Assembly (NCBI GenBank): GCA_049642465.1
Contig: JBAROV010000168.1
Coordinates: forward strand, 1 to 64,000
Length of the DNA: 64,000 nucleotides
Origin: CAWDPQ01 sp049642465
Lineage (GTDB): Bacteria > Acidobacteriota > Vicinamibacteria > Vicinamibacterales > 2-12-FULL-66-21
Direction: 5' to 3'
Part shown: piece by piece, positions 26,180 through 34,473 of the stretch
How positions within the stretch are numbered: the stretch's first letter is position 1
How the letters are laid out: the number at the start of each line of letters is the position of its first letter
Position numbers and translations under genes: made by a program
The notes under the pieces: model-generated
The model's input: only the letters and a program-made list of their open reading frames with translations
What the model was told of the DNA's origin: nothing
Database searches by the model: none

Positions 26180-26392
26180 CGTTCCACGGGCGCGCCGCGC
26201 TCCCATTTTGGCGGTGAAGTTGCGCAGCGCCAGCCAGATCAGCTTCATGGCCGCGTCGTCATTCGGAAAATGTCTCCGTGCTGCGATGATCTTGCGCGGC
26301 TGCGCGTGGACGCTCTCGAGCGCGTTGGTCGTGGGGATCCGGCGGATTTCGGGCGGCACTGCCAATGCCAGATACACGGCCTTGATGCGCAC
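26171..26392 (-). pseudogene. IS256-family transposase remnant (C-terminal piece)
   Basis: The minus-strand frame reads VPPEIRRIPTTNALESVHAQ and then RKIIAARRHFPNDDAAMKLI with WLALRN, which is the conserved C-terminal region of mutator/IS256 transposases. Only about 75 residues remain, against roughly 400 in an intact enzyme. Upstream, in-frame text is lost after a stop near 26425, and the 3' end runs into the GGTTCAGA array. No terminal inverted repeats or target duplication are recognisable. A dead fragment. Confidence 0.85.
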
Positions 26393-26653
26393 CGTCGGCT
26401 CCTGGCGAATTTCATGCGGCCAACCTGGCGGTCAGGCGATGAATGAATTCGCTCTCTACGGCGCTCGCTTCATTCCGCCGACGCCGTAAAATGCACACGC
26501 GGTTGGACGCCGCCGTCCCTATAAGACGCACAGAACGCGCCCACAGCGCCGCATGATCGCTTCACCCAAAAGTGAAACGAAGACGAACGTCGTAAACGCG
26601 CTCTGCACACACGGAATTCCAAACAGTCCCGGCGTCTTGACTTTACATTTGAA

Positions 26654-26790
26654 GAACCCGTGAACCGTTGAACCCGTGAACCCTTGAACCCTTGAACCCT
26701 TGAACCCGTGAACCCTTGAACCCGTGAACCCGTGAACCTCCTCTGCACCTCCTCTGAACCCTATCTGAACCCTTTCTGAACCCTTTCTGA
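26654..26790. repeat. TGAACCC tandem array (right arm, inverted to 26086-26179)
   Basis: About ten units of TGAACCCT/TGAACCCG with 7-8 nt period are followed by CTCTGCACC, CTCTGAACC and then three 10-nt units CTATCTGAAC/CCTTTCTGAA. The last part is the reverse complement of the 10-nt units at 26086-26125. Sequence 26393-26653 between the remnant and this array shows no supportable gene. Confidence 0.88.
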
Positions 26791-26794
26791 TATA

Positions 26795-26814
26795 AAGCCC
26801 CCGCAAGGGGGCTT
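26795..26814 (+). promoter_or_regulatory. Strong hairpin covering the ribosome site of the M14 peptidase gene
   Basis: AAGCCCCC, loop GCAA, GGGGGCTT forms a perfect 8-bp stem followed by CTTC. It looks like a Rho-independent terminator, yet the next start codon is only 5 nt past the stem. The only Shine-Dalgarno-like sequence for that start (GGGGG, 26807-26811) is inside the stem. It could end upstream transcription or mask translation start. Confidence 0.7.
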
Positions 26815-26818
26815 CTTC

Positions 26819-29641
26819 ATGTACACCCGCAACGTGCGCGTTCGGATCGTGCTGTGCGCGCTCGTCCTCGCGTCCGCAGCCGGCGCTGGTGCGCAGACCA
26901 TCACCTCGCCCAAGCAGCACTTTGGCTTCAACATCGGCGACGACTACCAACTCGCCACGTACACGCAGTTCGTCAATTACTGGCAGAAACTCGACAAAGA
27001 ATCCGATCGGATGAAGGTCGTCGAGATCGGCAAGACGGCGGAGGGCCGCCCGCAGCTGATGGCCATCATCACCTCGCCTGAAAACCAGAAGCGGCTTGAA
27101 CGTTACAAGGAGATCTCGCGGCGGCTGGCAACGGCCGAAGGGTTAACCGACGAGCAGGCGCGTGCTCTCGCGAAAGAAGGCAAGAGCGTTGTCTGGTTCG
27201 ACGGCGGGCTGCACGCCACCGAAGTGCTGGGGGCGCATCAGCTGCTCGAGACTGTCTACCAGCTCGTCTCTCGAACCGATGCGGAGACGACAAGATTCCT
27301 GAACGACTTGATTATCCTGGCTGTGCACGCCAATCCGGACGGAATGGAGCTCGTGTCGAGTTGGTACATGCGTGAAAAGGACCCGACTCGGCGATCGACG
27401 ACGGGGCTCCCGCGCCTGTATCAGAAGTACATCGGCCACGACAACAACCGAGACTTCTATCTCTCGAGTCAACCGGAGAGCACGAACATGAATCGCGTGC
27501 TCTACCTGGAGTGGTTCCCCCAGATCCTCTACAACCATCATCAAACCGGTCCGGCTGGAACGGTGATGTTCGCGCCGCCGTTCAGGGATCCCTTCAACTA
27601 CAACTTCGATCCGCTGATTCCGGCTCAACTCGATCTCGTCGCCGCTGCGATGCATAGCCGATTTGCCGCGGAAGGGAAAGCCGGGGTGACGAGCCGACGA
27701 GGGTCGAGTTACTCCACATGGTGGAACGGTGGCCTGCGGACGCTGGCCTACTTCCACAACATGATTGGGCTCCTCACCGAGACGATCGGGAACCCCACGC
27801 CCATCAACATTCCGTTCGTACCGTCGCGGCACCTGCCCGACTCCAACCTGCATTTCCCGATTGCGCCGCAGCCATGGCACTTCCGCCAGTCGATTGACTA
27901 CTCGGTGACGGCGAATTACGCGGTGTTCGACATCGCCTCGCGCAACAGAGAGAACTTCCTGTTCAACATCTACCAGATGGGGAAGAACTCCATCGAGCGC
28001 GGAAATCGCGACAGCTGGACGCCGACACCACGCCGCGTGATTGCCGCGCAAGCCGCATTGAGTCCCACGCGCGGCCGGGGAGGCCGCGGCGGTGGCGACG
28101 TGCCATCCGGCGACACTCCGGAACCCGCTGGCGGCGGTCGCGGAGGCGGGGGCACGGTTGAAGACTTCAAGACCTTGCTGCGCGATCCGGCTCTGCGCGA
28201 TCCTCGCGGGTTCGTACTGCCTTCCGACCAGCCGGACTTCCCGACGGCCACGCGCTTCATCAATGCGTTGATAAAGACCGGGATTACCGTGCATCGCGCC
28301 ACGGCGCCGTTCAGCGTGGCCGGCACGAGCTATCCGGCAGGATCGTGGGTCGTCAAATCGGCGCAGGCCTTCCGTCCTCACGTGCTGGATATGTTCGAAC
28401 CGCAGGATCATCCAGACGACATTCCGTATCCCGGCGGACCGCCGACGCGGCCGTACGACAACGCCGGGTGGACCCTTGCGTATCAGATGGGCGTCAAGTT
28501 CGATCGCATCCTCGACGGATTCGACGGCCCGTTTGAAAAGGTCAGCGGACTGCAGAATCCTCCGCCCGGCAAGGTGGCGCAGGGGATTACCGGGCCTTCG
28601 ATCCTGAGTCACGCGAGCAACAATGCCTTTATCGCCGTGAACCGTCTCCTCGACGCCGGGCACACGGTGCTCTGGAGCCAGCAGGGAGAGGGGCAGTTCG
28701 TCGTCACGGCCCCGCGTGACGCCCTGCAGAAAATCGCGACAGACCTGGGCGTCAACTTCGAGATGCCACCCTCCGGCTTGGTGACGAGCGACGCAATCAA
28801 GCTGCGAAAGGTTCGCGTGGCGCTTGCCGATCAGTACGGTGGCTCGATGCCGTCGGGCTGGACCCGATGGCTCCTCGAACAGTACGAGTTCCCGTTCGAA
28901 GTGGTCTTCCCGAAGGCGGTGGATGCAGGAAGTCTGTCGAGCAGATACGACGTGATCATCTTCCCATCGGGCGTGGGTCCATCCGCGCCCAATGAACTTG
29001 GAGGACGCGGAGGCGGCGGCCGGGGAGGCGGGGCCGGATCGGCGATACCTGCGGAGTACGAAAACATGCGCGGTGCGTATACCGTGACGCAGACCGTGCC
29101 ACAGCTCAGGAAATTCCTGGAAGGTGGCGGAACCATTCTTGCGGTCGGCCGTTCGGCCATGAATTTCGCGCAGTTGATGCAGCTACCCGTGGGAAATCAC
29201 CTGGTCGAGAGATCCCCCGATGGTGCGACGCGGCCTCTTTCCTCCGAGAAGTACTACGTGCCCGGGTCGGTCCTCCGCGCAACCGTGGACAACACGGTGC
29301 CGATCGCGCATGGGATTGCCAACCCTGTCGACGTGTTCTTCGACAACAGCCCCGTATTCAGCCTCGATCCGGATGCCACGCTCAAAGGTGTGCGGCCGGT
29401 GGCGTGGTTCGCGAATGCGACACCGCTCCGGAGTGGCTGGGCATACGGACAGGGTTATCTCGACGGCGGCGTGGAGGTGATCGACGCGACGGTGGGCAAA
29501 GGGAAGCTGTTTCTCTTCGGGCCCGAGATCACGTTCCGCGCGCAACCGGCAGGCACCTTCAAATTCCTCTTCAACGGGATCTACCTGGGTGCCCGCGGTC
29601 CCGGCGGACCGTCATCGACGAACACGGCAGCGAAAGACTAA
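26819..29641 (+). CDS. Secreted M14-family zinc carboxypeptidase-like protein
   Basis: 940 residues with a signal peptide (residues 1-26, ending GAGAQ). The N-terminal catalytic domain has the zinc pair in GGLHATEVLGA (His and Glu two apart from each other by TE spacing, HxxE), substrate-binding NPDGMELVS and NNRDFYLS, and the third ligand candidate His in LYNHHQTG. Two Gly/Arg-rich linkers (GRGGRGGGD and GGGRGGGG; GGRGGGGRGGGAG) separate later beta-rich domains. The size and linkers suggest a multi-domain periplasmic or secreted peptidase. Preceded by a hairpin and followed by a good two-way terminator. Confidence 0.9.
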   Translation: MYTRNVRVRIVLCALVLASAAGAGAQTITSPKQHFGFNIGDDYQLATYTQFVNYWQKLDKESDRMKVVEIGKTAEGRPQLMAIITSPENQKRLERYKEISRRLATAEGLTDEQARALAKEGKSVVWFDGGLHATEVLGAHQLLETVYQLVSRTDAETTRFLNDLIILAVHANPDGMELVSSWYMREKDPTRRSTTGLPRLYQKYIGHDNNRDFYLSSQPESTNMNRVLYLEWFPQILYNHHQTGPAGTVMFAPPFRDPFNYNFDPLIPAQLDLVAAAMHSRFAAEGKAGVTSRRGSSYSTWWNGGLRTLAYFHNMIGLLTETIGNPTPINIPFVPSRHLPDSNLHFPIAPQPWHFRQSIDYSVTANYAVFDIASRNRENFLFNIYQMGKNSIERGNRDSWTPTPRRVIAAQAALSPTRGRGGRGGGDVPSGDTPEPAGGGRGGGGTVEDFKTLLRDPALRDPRGFVLPSDQPDFPTATRFINALIKTGITVHRATAPFSVAGTSYPAGSWVVKSAQAFRPHVLDMFEPQDHPDDIPYPGGPPTRPYDNAGWTLAYQMGVKFDRILDGFDGPFEKVSGLQNPPPGKVAQGITGPSILSHASNNAFIAVNRLLDAGHTVLWSQQGEGQFVVTAPRDALQKIATDLGVNFEMPPSGLVTSDAIKLRKVRVALADQYGGSMPSGWTRWLLEQYEFPFEVVFPKAVDAGSLSSRYDVIIFPSGVGPSAPNELGGRGGGGRGGGAGSAIPAEYENMRGAYTVTQTVPQLRKFLEGGGTILAVGRSAMNFAQLMQLPVGNHLVERSPDGATRPLSSEKYYVPGSVLRATVDNTVPIAHGIANPVDVFFDNSPVFSLDPDATLKGVRPVAWFANATPLRSGWAYGQGYLDGGVEVIDATVGKGKLFLFGPEITFRAQPAGTFKFLFNGIYLGARGPGGPSSTNTAAKD

Positions 29642-29667
29642 AACGAGACCGCCTGAGCGTTGACGAA

Positions 29668-29691
29668 AAGGCCGGACACGGGTCCGGCCTT
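29668..29691. terminator. Bidirectional terminator hairpin
   Basis: AAGGCCGGAC, loop ACGG, GTCCGGCCTT is a perfect 10-bp stem ending in TT/AA on each side. It lies between the convergent M14 peptidase and histone-like genes and would serve both strands. Confidence 0.8.
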
Positions 29692-29696
29692 CGTCG

Positions 29697-30101
29697 TTAC
29701 TTCTTCTTGCTGGCCGATCGTTTGCGGGCCGATTTGCGTCCGGTGGTCCGTTTTGACCCTCGGCCCTTCGCGCTCGACCGTGCTCGCTTCGCGGACGAGG
29801 CTTTCTTGGCGCCCCGCGACGACGTCTTACGAGCGGTCCGACGCGCGGCCTTCACCCGCCGCTGTACGCGTTTGACGGTACGCCGGACAGCCCGGCGTGC
29901 CGGTGCGGTTCGCTCCGCAACAGCCGTCGCCGCCTCTGCCGTGGCGCTGCCAATCGACTGCGCCGTTGATGTGGCCGAACTTGCCACGTTGCTTGCCGTG
30001 TCCATGACCGTGCGCGTGGCACTGCCGATGATGCTCCCCACCACTTCGGCGGATCGCGTCAATGTGTCTCCCGTGTTCTGCCCCGTGCGTTCCTCTGCCA
30101 T
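29697..30101 (-). CDS. Histone H1-like basic DNA-binding protein
   Basis: 134 residues from ATG 30101, preceded by AAGGAGC; an in-frame extension upstream overlaps the M28 gene and is rejected. Residues 1-62 are an Ala/Thr/Ser-rich helical region with few charges (VVGSIIGSATRTVMDTASNV). Residues 63-134 are almost only Arg, Lys, Ala, Ser and Thr (RRAVRRTVKRVQRRVKAARR, ending RKRSASKKK), like the tail of eukaryotic H1, HctB or AlgP. It probably binds DNA non-specifically and compacts it. It is 13 bp downstream of the M28 gene in the same direction. Confidence 0.8.
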   Translation of the reverse strand: MAEERTGQNTGDTLTRSAEVVGSIIGSATRTVMDTASNVASSATSTAQSIGSATAEAATAVAERTAPARRAVRRTVKRVQRRVKAARRTARKTSSRGAKKASSAKRARSSAKGRGSKRTTGRKSARKRSASKKK

Positions 30102-30114
30102 CTGTTGCTCCTTT

Positions 30115-31734
30115 TCACTGTCCAGTGCCACTGACGGACGGTGCCGCCGGAGGCGGCGGCATGTCTTCCTTGCTGAACCGCGGCAGCATCTCCTCGCGCA
30201 TCGCGAGGTGATAGACGGCGGCGGCAATTGCGACGGCCGATTTCTTCACGTCCTCTTCGATGATTCGTTCGTAGGTGTCCAGATTCGTGTGCCACGTGTA
30301 GGTGCCGTATTCGATGGGGTCCTGGCTCAGGCCAATGCCTGGAAGTCCCGCCTCGTTGAACGACGTGCTGTCAGTCCCTCCGGAGCGGCGGCTCTTCGTC
30401 GCGGTCGCGCCCATCACGCCAAAATCTTCGAAAGGCGCGAAGGCCTCGCGCAAGATCGCGGCCGCGGCGGTTGGTCCAAAGACGCTTGCGCCGCGGATGC
30501 GTCCCGTTCCCGTATCCACATTGAAGTAGCCGGCAAATTTGTCGAACTCCGGTTTGGGCGCCTCGTAAGTTCCGAAGTGCTGCTTCACGTACGCTTTCGA
30601 TCCGAGCAGTCCCTGCTCTTCACCGCTCCAGAGCGCGACTCGAATCGTGCGGCGTGGTCTGACGCCGAGGGACTTGAGAATTCGCGCCGCTTCCATCATG
30701 ACGGCGCAGCCGATCGCATTGTCCGTCGCGCCGGTCGCAGCGTGCCACGAGTCGAGATGGCCGCCAAGCATCACAACCTCGTCTCGCTTGTCGGTTCCCG
30801 GGATCTCGGCAATCGCGTTGTAGGAGGTTCGCCCTTCGGGGTACGACGTGTTGACGATGGTGAATTCGAGCCGCACCGCGGTGTCGTCGGCGAGGATTCT
30901 GGAAATCCGGCCGAAATCTTCGTTGCGCAGAATGACGGTCGGAACCGTCCGTGCGGGGTCGAAGGTGTTGTTGTTGAAGGCGCGGATCTGCCCGTGGTCG
31001 CGACCGGCGTCGTTGACGCGAACGAGCGCACCACCCGAGACGAGCATCGCGTCGATGGCTTCCGCGGCCGTTCGCGCAGGAACGCGCGATGGATCGGCCG
31101 GCCGCCGTGCGGCGGCAATTTGTGCGGCGACGTTCGGCGGTGGGCCCGCGGGCGTGGGATTCGTCGGATCGTATTGCCGCCGCAGATCGTCGTAGTCCCG
31201 TCGCAGCGCGGACTTCACGATCGTGACCGGGACGCTCACGTGACGGCCCATGAGCACGATCTTCCCTTTCACTTTCGGCCGGGTCGCCTCGATCCAGGCC
31301 GCCAGTTCCTCCTTCGTGAAACTCGACGGCGGAATGATGTTGACCGCCTCCGCGACAACAGTGCCGGCCGTCGAGGGTGTCCAGGCGAGGACCTCTCCGA
31401 CGAGGCTGTCTTTGACGGGGGAGACGATGAATCCCGAAAATCGCTCGTTCAACCAGCCGGGATGATTGAAGTCCCAAGGTTCGAGGTGGCCGTTCTCAAA
31501 CCCCCATTCCGTCATCCGTGTGATGACCCATTCCGCCGCCGCCTTGTGGTTCGGGGAGCCCGTCAACCTCGGCCCGTAGACGTCGGTCAACATATGCATC
31601 GTCTGCATGATTTGCGAACGTTCACGCCCCTCTTCGCGGATCCGGGCGTTGGTTTCGTGGTCGATGCGCTCGCTTGGCGCGGGACTAGCGGATACGGCCA
31701 GCGCCACAGCGCCGGCGGTGAGCATCCTGAACAT
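30115..31734 (-). CDS. Secreted M28-family metallopeptidase
   Basis: 539 residues with a short signal peptide (FRMLTAGAVALAVSASPAPS). A PA-type insert spans about residues 125-285. The M28 zinc ligands are His in LGGHLDSWHA, Asp in GATDNAIGC, Glu-Glu in WSGEEQG, Asp in NVDTGTG and a late His in YTWHTNLDTYE. The C-terminus is Pro-rich. It differs clearly from the other M28 enzyme at 13848, so they are not a recent duplicate. It shares a 50-bp divergent promoter region with the small gene at 31785. Confidence 0.92.
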   Translation of the reverse strand: MFRMLTAGAVALAVSASPAPSERIDHETNARIREEGRERSQIMQTMHMLTDVYGPRLTGSPNHKAAAEWVITRMTEWGFENGHLEPWDFNHPGWLNERFSGFIVSPVKDSLVGEVLAWTPSTAGTVVAEAVNIIPPSSFTKEELAAWIEATRPKVKGKIVLMGRHVSVPVTIVKSALRRDYDDLRRQYDPTNPTPAGPPPNVAAQIAAARRPADPSRVPARTAAEAIDAMLVSGGALVRVNDAGRDHGQIRAFNNNTFDPARTVPTVILRNEDFGRISRILADDTAVRLEFTIVNTSYPEGRTSYNAIAEIPGTDKRDEVVMLGGHLDSWHAATGATDNAIGCAVMMEAARILKSLGVRPRRTIRVALWSGEEQGLLGSKAYVKQHFGTYEAPKPEFDKFAGYFNVDTGTGRIRGASVFGPTAAAAILREAFAPFEDFGVMGATATKSRRSGGTDSTSFNEAGLPGIGLSQDPIEYGTYTWHTNLDTYERIIEEDVKKSAVAIAAAVYHLAMREEMLPRFSKEDMPPPPAAPSVSGTGQ

Positions 31735-31784
31735 AAGACTCCATCATTTCGGGAAGTGACGCGCATGTTAACAGAAGTAGGACA

Positions 31785-32066
31785 ATGAAGAACGACGTGG
31801 CGGAAACCTATCAATATCACTCGGAAATCCTCGAGGAGCTTGCACGCCACGGTCTACGGCCGCTTCCCACCTCGTCTCCGCAGCAGCTTCGCGACGCCGT
31901 GCGGGACCTCTACAAGTACGAAATCAGACGTCTCCGCGAGGATCTGCTCGCACTCCGCATCCCGAAAGCCGACTATGCCCGGCGCGTGATCCAGTTGCGG
32001 TCGCGCTACCCCGTGCTTTCAATTCCTCTCCAGTTCTGGACGGCACCGTGTAACCTACCGGAATGA
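31785..32066 (+). CDS. Small conserved-looking protein, partner of the HerA-like ATPase
   Basis: 93 residues, rich in charged helix (QQLRDAVRDLYKYEIRRLRE and LRIPKADYARRVIQLRSRYP). Its stop overlaps the start of the ATPase gene by four bases (ATGA), so the two are translationally coupled. No catalytic motif or membrane segment. A helical adaptor or regulator of the downstream ATPase is a reasonable guess, based on coupling only. Confidence 0.75.
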   Translation: MKNDVAETYQYHSEILEELARHGLRPLPTSSPQQLRDAVRDLYKYEIRRLREDLLALRIPKADYARRVIQLRSRYPVLSIPLQFWTAPCNLPE

Positions 32067-34471
32067 CCGACTTCGAAAAACTTGGCCTTTTCTACCTCGG
32101 GCGGCGCCACGATCTCGCCACGGAAAAGACGTCCAACGAGCCGGTGCTCTACGACTCGCGGGACCTGCTGACCCACGGGGTGTGTGTCGGGATGACCGGC
32201 AGCGGCAAGACGGGGTTGTGCATTTCGATCATCGAGGAGGCGGCGATCGACAGCATCCCTGTCATTGCGATCGATCCAAAAGGGGACCTCGGCAATCTGC
32301 TGCTGACGTTTCCACGGTTGGCGGCCGAAGACTTCCGTCCGTGGATTGACGAAGACGAGGCGCGGCGTGCGGGAGTGGGCCCGGACGAATTTGCTGCCCG
32401 GCAGGCCCGCATGTGGGCCGACGGGCTCAAGGAGTGGGGCCAGGACGGTCAGCGGATGGAACGTCTGCGCGCTGCCGCCGATTTTGCGATCTACACGCCT
32501 GGCAGCCGGGCGGGCCTTCCGGTTTCAATCCTCCAGTCTTTTGCCGCACCGCCTGGCCCGGCACGTGATGATGCCGAGGCGCTCGCCGAGCGCGCAGGGG
32601 TGACCGCCACCAGCGTGCTGGAGCTCGCGGGCGCGACATCGACCCCACGCAGCCGCGAGCATACGCTCGTTGCTGCGCTCCTCTCCGCCGCCTGGCGGCG
32701 TGGTTCGGACCTCGACCTCACTTCGCTCATCCAGCACATACAAACGCCGCCGTTCACGAAAGTTGGCGTGGCGGATCTCGAATCGTTCTTCCCGTCCAAA
32801 GATCGATTCGAGCTGGCGATGCGCATCAATGGCCTGCTGGCGGCGCCCGGCTTCGAACAGTGGCTCGAGGGGGAATCGCTCGATCCCGGGCAATTGTTGT
32901 ACACAGCCGAAGGAAAACCTCGCGTCGCGATCTTCTCGATTGCCCACCTGAGCGATCCCGAACGCATGTTCTTCGTGTCGCTGCTTCTCAATCAGATCGT
33001 GTCGTGGATGCGCGGACAGTCGGGAACGTCGAGCCTTCGCACGCTCGTCTACATGGACGAGATTGCCGGTTATTTTCCACCGGTTGCCAATCCTTCATCC
33101 AAGCAACCGCTGCTGACGCTCCTCAAGCAAGGGCGCGCGTTTGGCGTGGGCGTGTTGCTCGCAACGCAAAATCCGGTCGATCTCGATTACAAGGGCTTGT
33201 CGAACGCTGGCACGTGGTTCCTCGGTCGCCTTCAGACGGAGCGAGACAAGGCACGCGTACTGGACGGCCTCGAAGGTGTGGCGTCGGGCAGTCTGGAGCG
33301 CGCCGACGCAGATCGGATTTTGTCGGCGCTCGGCAAGCGCCAGTTTCTGCTGCACAACGTCCACAACAACACGCCGATCGTGTTTCAGACGCGGTGGGCG
33401 CTCTCGTTCCTGCGTGGTCCTCTAACGCGTGAGCAGATTCGTACGCTGATGGAGCCGCACGTGTCGAAGCTGGCGGTCCAGGCCCCTGCCTCTTCAAAAC
33501 CGTCCCAGCCCACCGCGGCTTCATCACCGGCAACGAAACCGCCGGTTGTTCCGCCAGAGATCCAGCAGTATGTCGTTCCCTCGTCGAAAAGCGACGCTGT
33601 TCGGCAGGTCCGCCCCAGGCACGTCCCGGTAATTCTCGGCGCCGCACGGGTCAGCTTCAGCGACCCGAAGTTGAAGATCGATGCGACGCGGGATGTGCTG
33701 TATGCCGCGCGTGTTGCCGACACGGCGGTGGCCGTGGATTGGGCGAACAACTCGAGACTGGGCGTCAACGTGGCAGATCTCCGGCCCGTTTCCGGGTCAG
33801 AGGGGATCGATTTCGCCCCACTCCCGGTTGCCGCAGCCCAGCCGCGTAACTACCCCGCGTGGAACAAGGAATTCGGCCGATGGCTCGCTCAAGCCGAGCG
33901 CCTGCAGATTCTGCGTCATCCGACACTCAAGATTGCGTCGCGGCCGGATGAGTCCGAGCGTGATTTTCGGATTCGGTTGCAGCTTGAAGCCCGCGCCGCG
34001 CGGGATGCGGCCGTGGAGGAGATCCGGCGGAAATATGCATCGAGGCAAGCGGCGCTGAGCGAGCGGCTGCGGAGAGCGGAAGCCGCGATTGGTCGCGAGC
34101 AGGAACAGGCCTCCCAGCAACGGACGCAAACAGCCGTTTCGTTTGGAGCCACCGTGCTCGGCGCTCTCTTCGGGCGAAAAACCGTCTCCACCGGCACGCT
34201 CGGCCGTGCCACCACCGCCGCGCGGGGCGTCAGTCGATCCATGAAAGAGGCCGGGGACGTCAAGCGTGCGTCCGAGGCCGCCGAAGCGGTTCGCGCGCAG
34301 TTGCGGGACCTCGAACAGCAAATCGAATCGGATGTAACCGCCATTGGCGCCGGTTTCGACATCAACGCTCCGCTCGAAACCATCGTCATCGCTCCCAAGC
34401 GGGGTCAGGTCGAGGTGAGATTCGTCGCGCTGGGGTGGCTGCCCGAGACTGAATCCATGGCTGGAGCGTAG
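32063..34471 (+). CDS. HerA/FtsK-superfamily ATPase (DUF87-like)
   Basis: 802 residues. Walker A is GMTGSGKTG near residue 43; DPKGDLGNLL follows; Walker B is LVYMDEIAGYFPP near residue 335, and the sensor and arginine-finger region is LLATQNPVDLDYKGLSNAGTW. This is the additional-strand RecA-like core of HerA-type translocases. The C-terminal 250 residues have a coiled coil (EIRRKYASRQAALSERLRRA) and a short Gly/Ala hydrophobic segment (SFGATVLGALFGRK). No HerA nuclease partner (NurA) is adjacent. It may move DNA or act as a hexameric switch; defence or repair roles are possible but unproven. Confidence 0.83.
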   Translation: MTDFEKLGLFYLGRRHDLATEKTSNEPVLYDSRDLLTHGVCVGMTGSGKTGLCISIIEEAAIDSIPVIAIDPKGDLGNLLLTFPRLAAEDFRPWIDEDEARRAGVGPDEFAARQARMWADGLKEWGQDGQRMERLRAAADFAIYTPGSRAGLPVSILQSFAAPPGPARDDAEALAERAGVTATSVLELAGATSTPRSREHTLVAALLSAAWRRGSDLDLTSLIQHIQTPPFTKVGVADLESFFPSKDRFELAMRINGLLAAPGFEQWLEGESLDPGQLLYTAEGKPRVAIFSIAHLSDPERMFFVSLLLNQIVSWMRGQSGTSSLRTLVYMDEIAGYFPPVANPSSKQPLLTLLKQGRAFGVGVLLATQNPVDLDYKGLSNAGTWFLGRLQTERDKARVLDGLEGVASGSLERADADRILSALGKRQFLLHNVHNNTPIVFQTRWALSFLRGPLTREQIRTLMEPHVSKLAVQAPASSKPSQPTAASSPATKPPVVPPEIQQYVVPSSKSDAVRQVRPRHVPVILGAARVSFSDPKLKIDATRDVLYAARVADTAVAVDWANNSRLGVNVADLRPVSGSEGIDFAPLPVAAAQPRNYPAWNKEFGRWLAQAERLQILRHPTLKIASRPDESERDFRIRLQLEARAARDAAVEEIRRKYASRQAALSERLRRAEAAIGREQEQASQQRTQTAVSFGATVLGALFGRKTVSTGTLGRATTAARGVSRSMKEAGDVKRASEAAEAVRAQLRDLEQQIESDVTAIGAGFDINAPLETIVIAPKRGQVEVRFVALGWLPETESMAGA

Positions 34472-34473
34472 TC

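Noticed and set aside
26470..26748. Minus-strand open frame made of GSRVQGF repeats
   Set aside because: It is a translated TGAACCC array plus unassigned DNA; no protein family features.
27143..28663. Minus-strand open frame of 506 codons
   Set aside because: Antisense to the M14 peptidase; composition is that of a complementary frame.
29404..31788. Very long plus-strand open frame (794 codons)
   Set aside because: It is antisense to the histone-like and M28 genes and is Arg/His-rich without any domain; a high-GC shadow.
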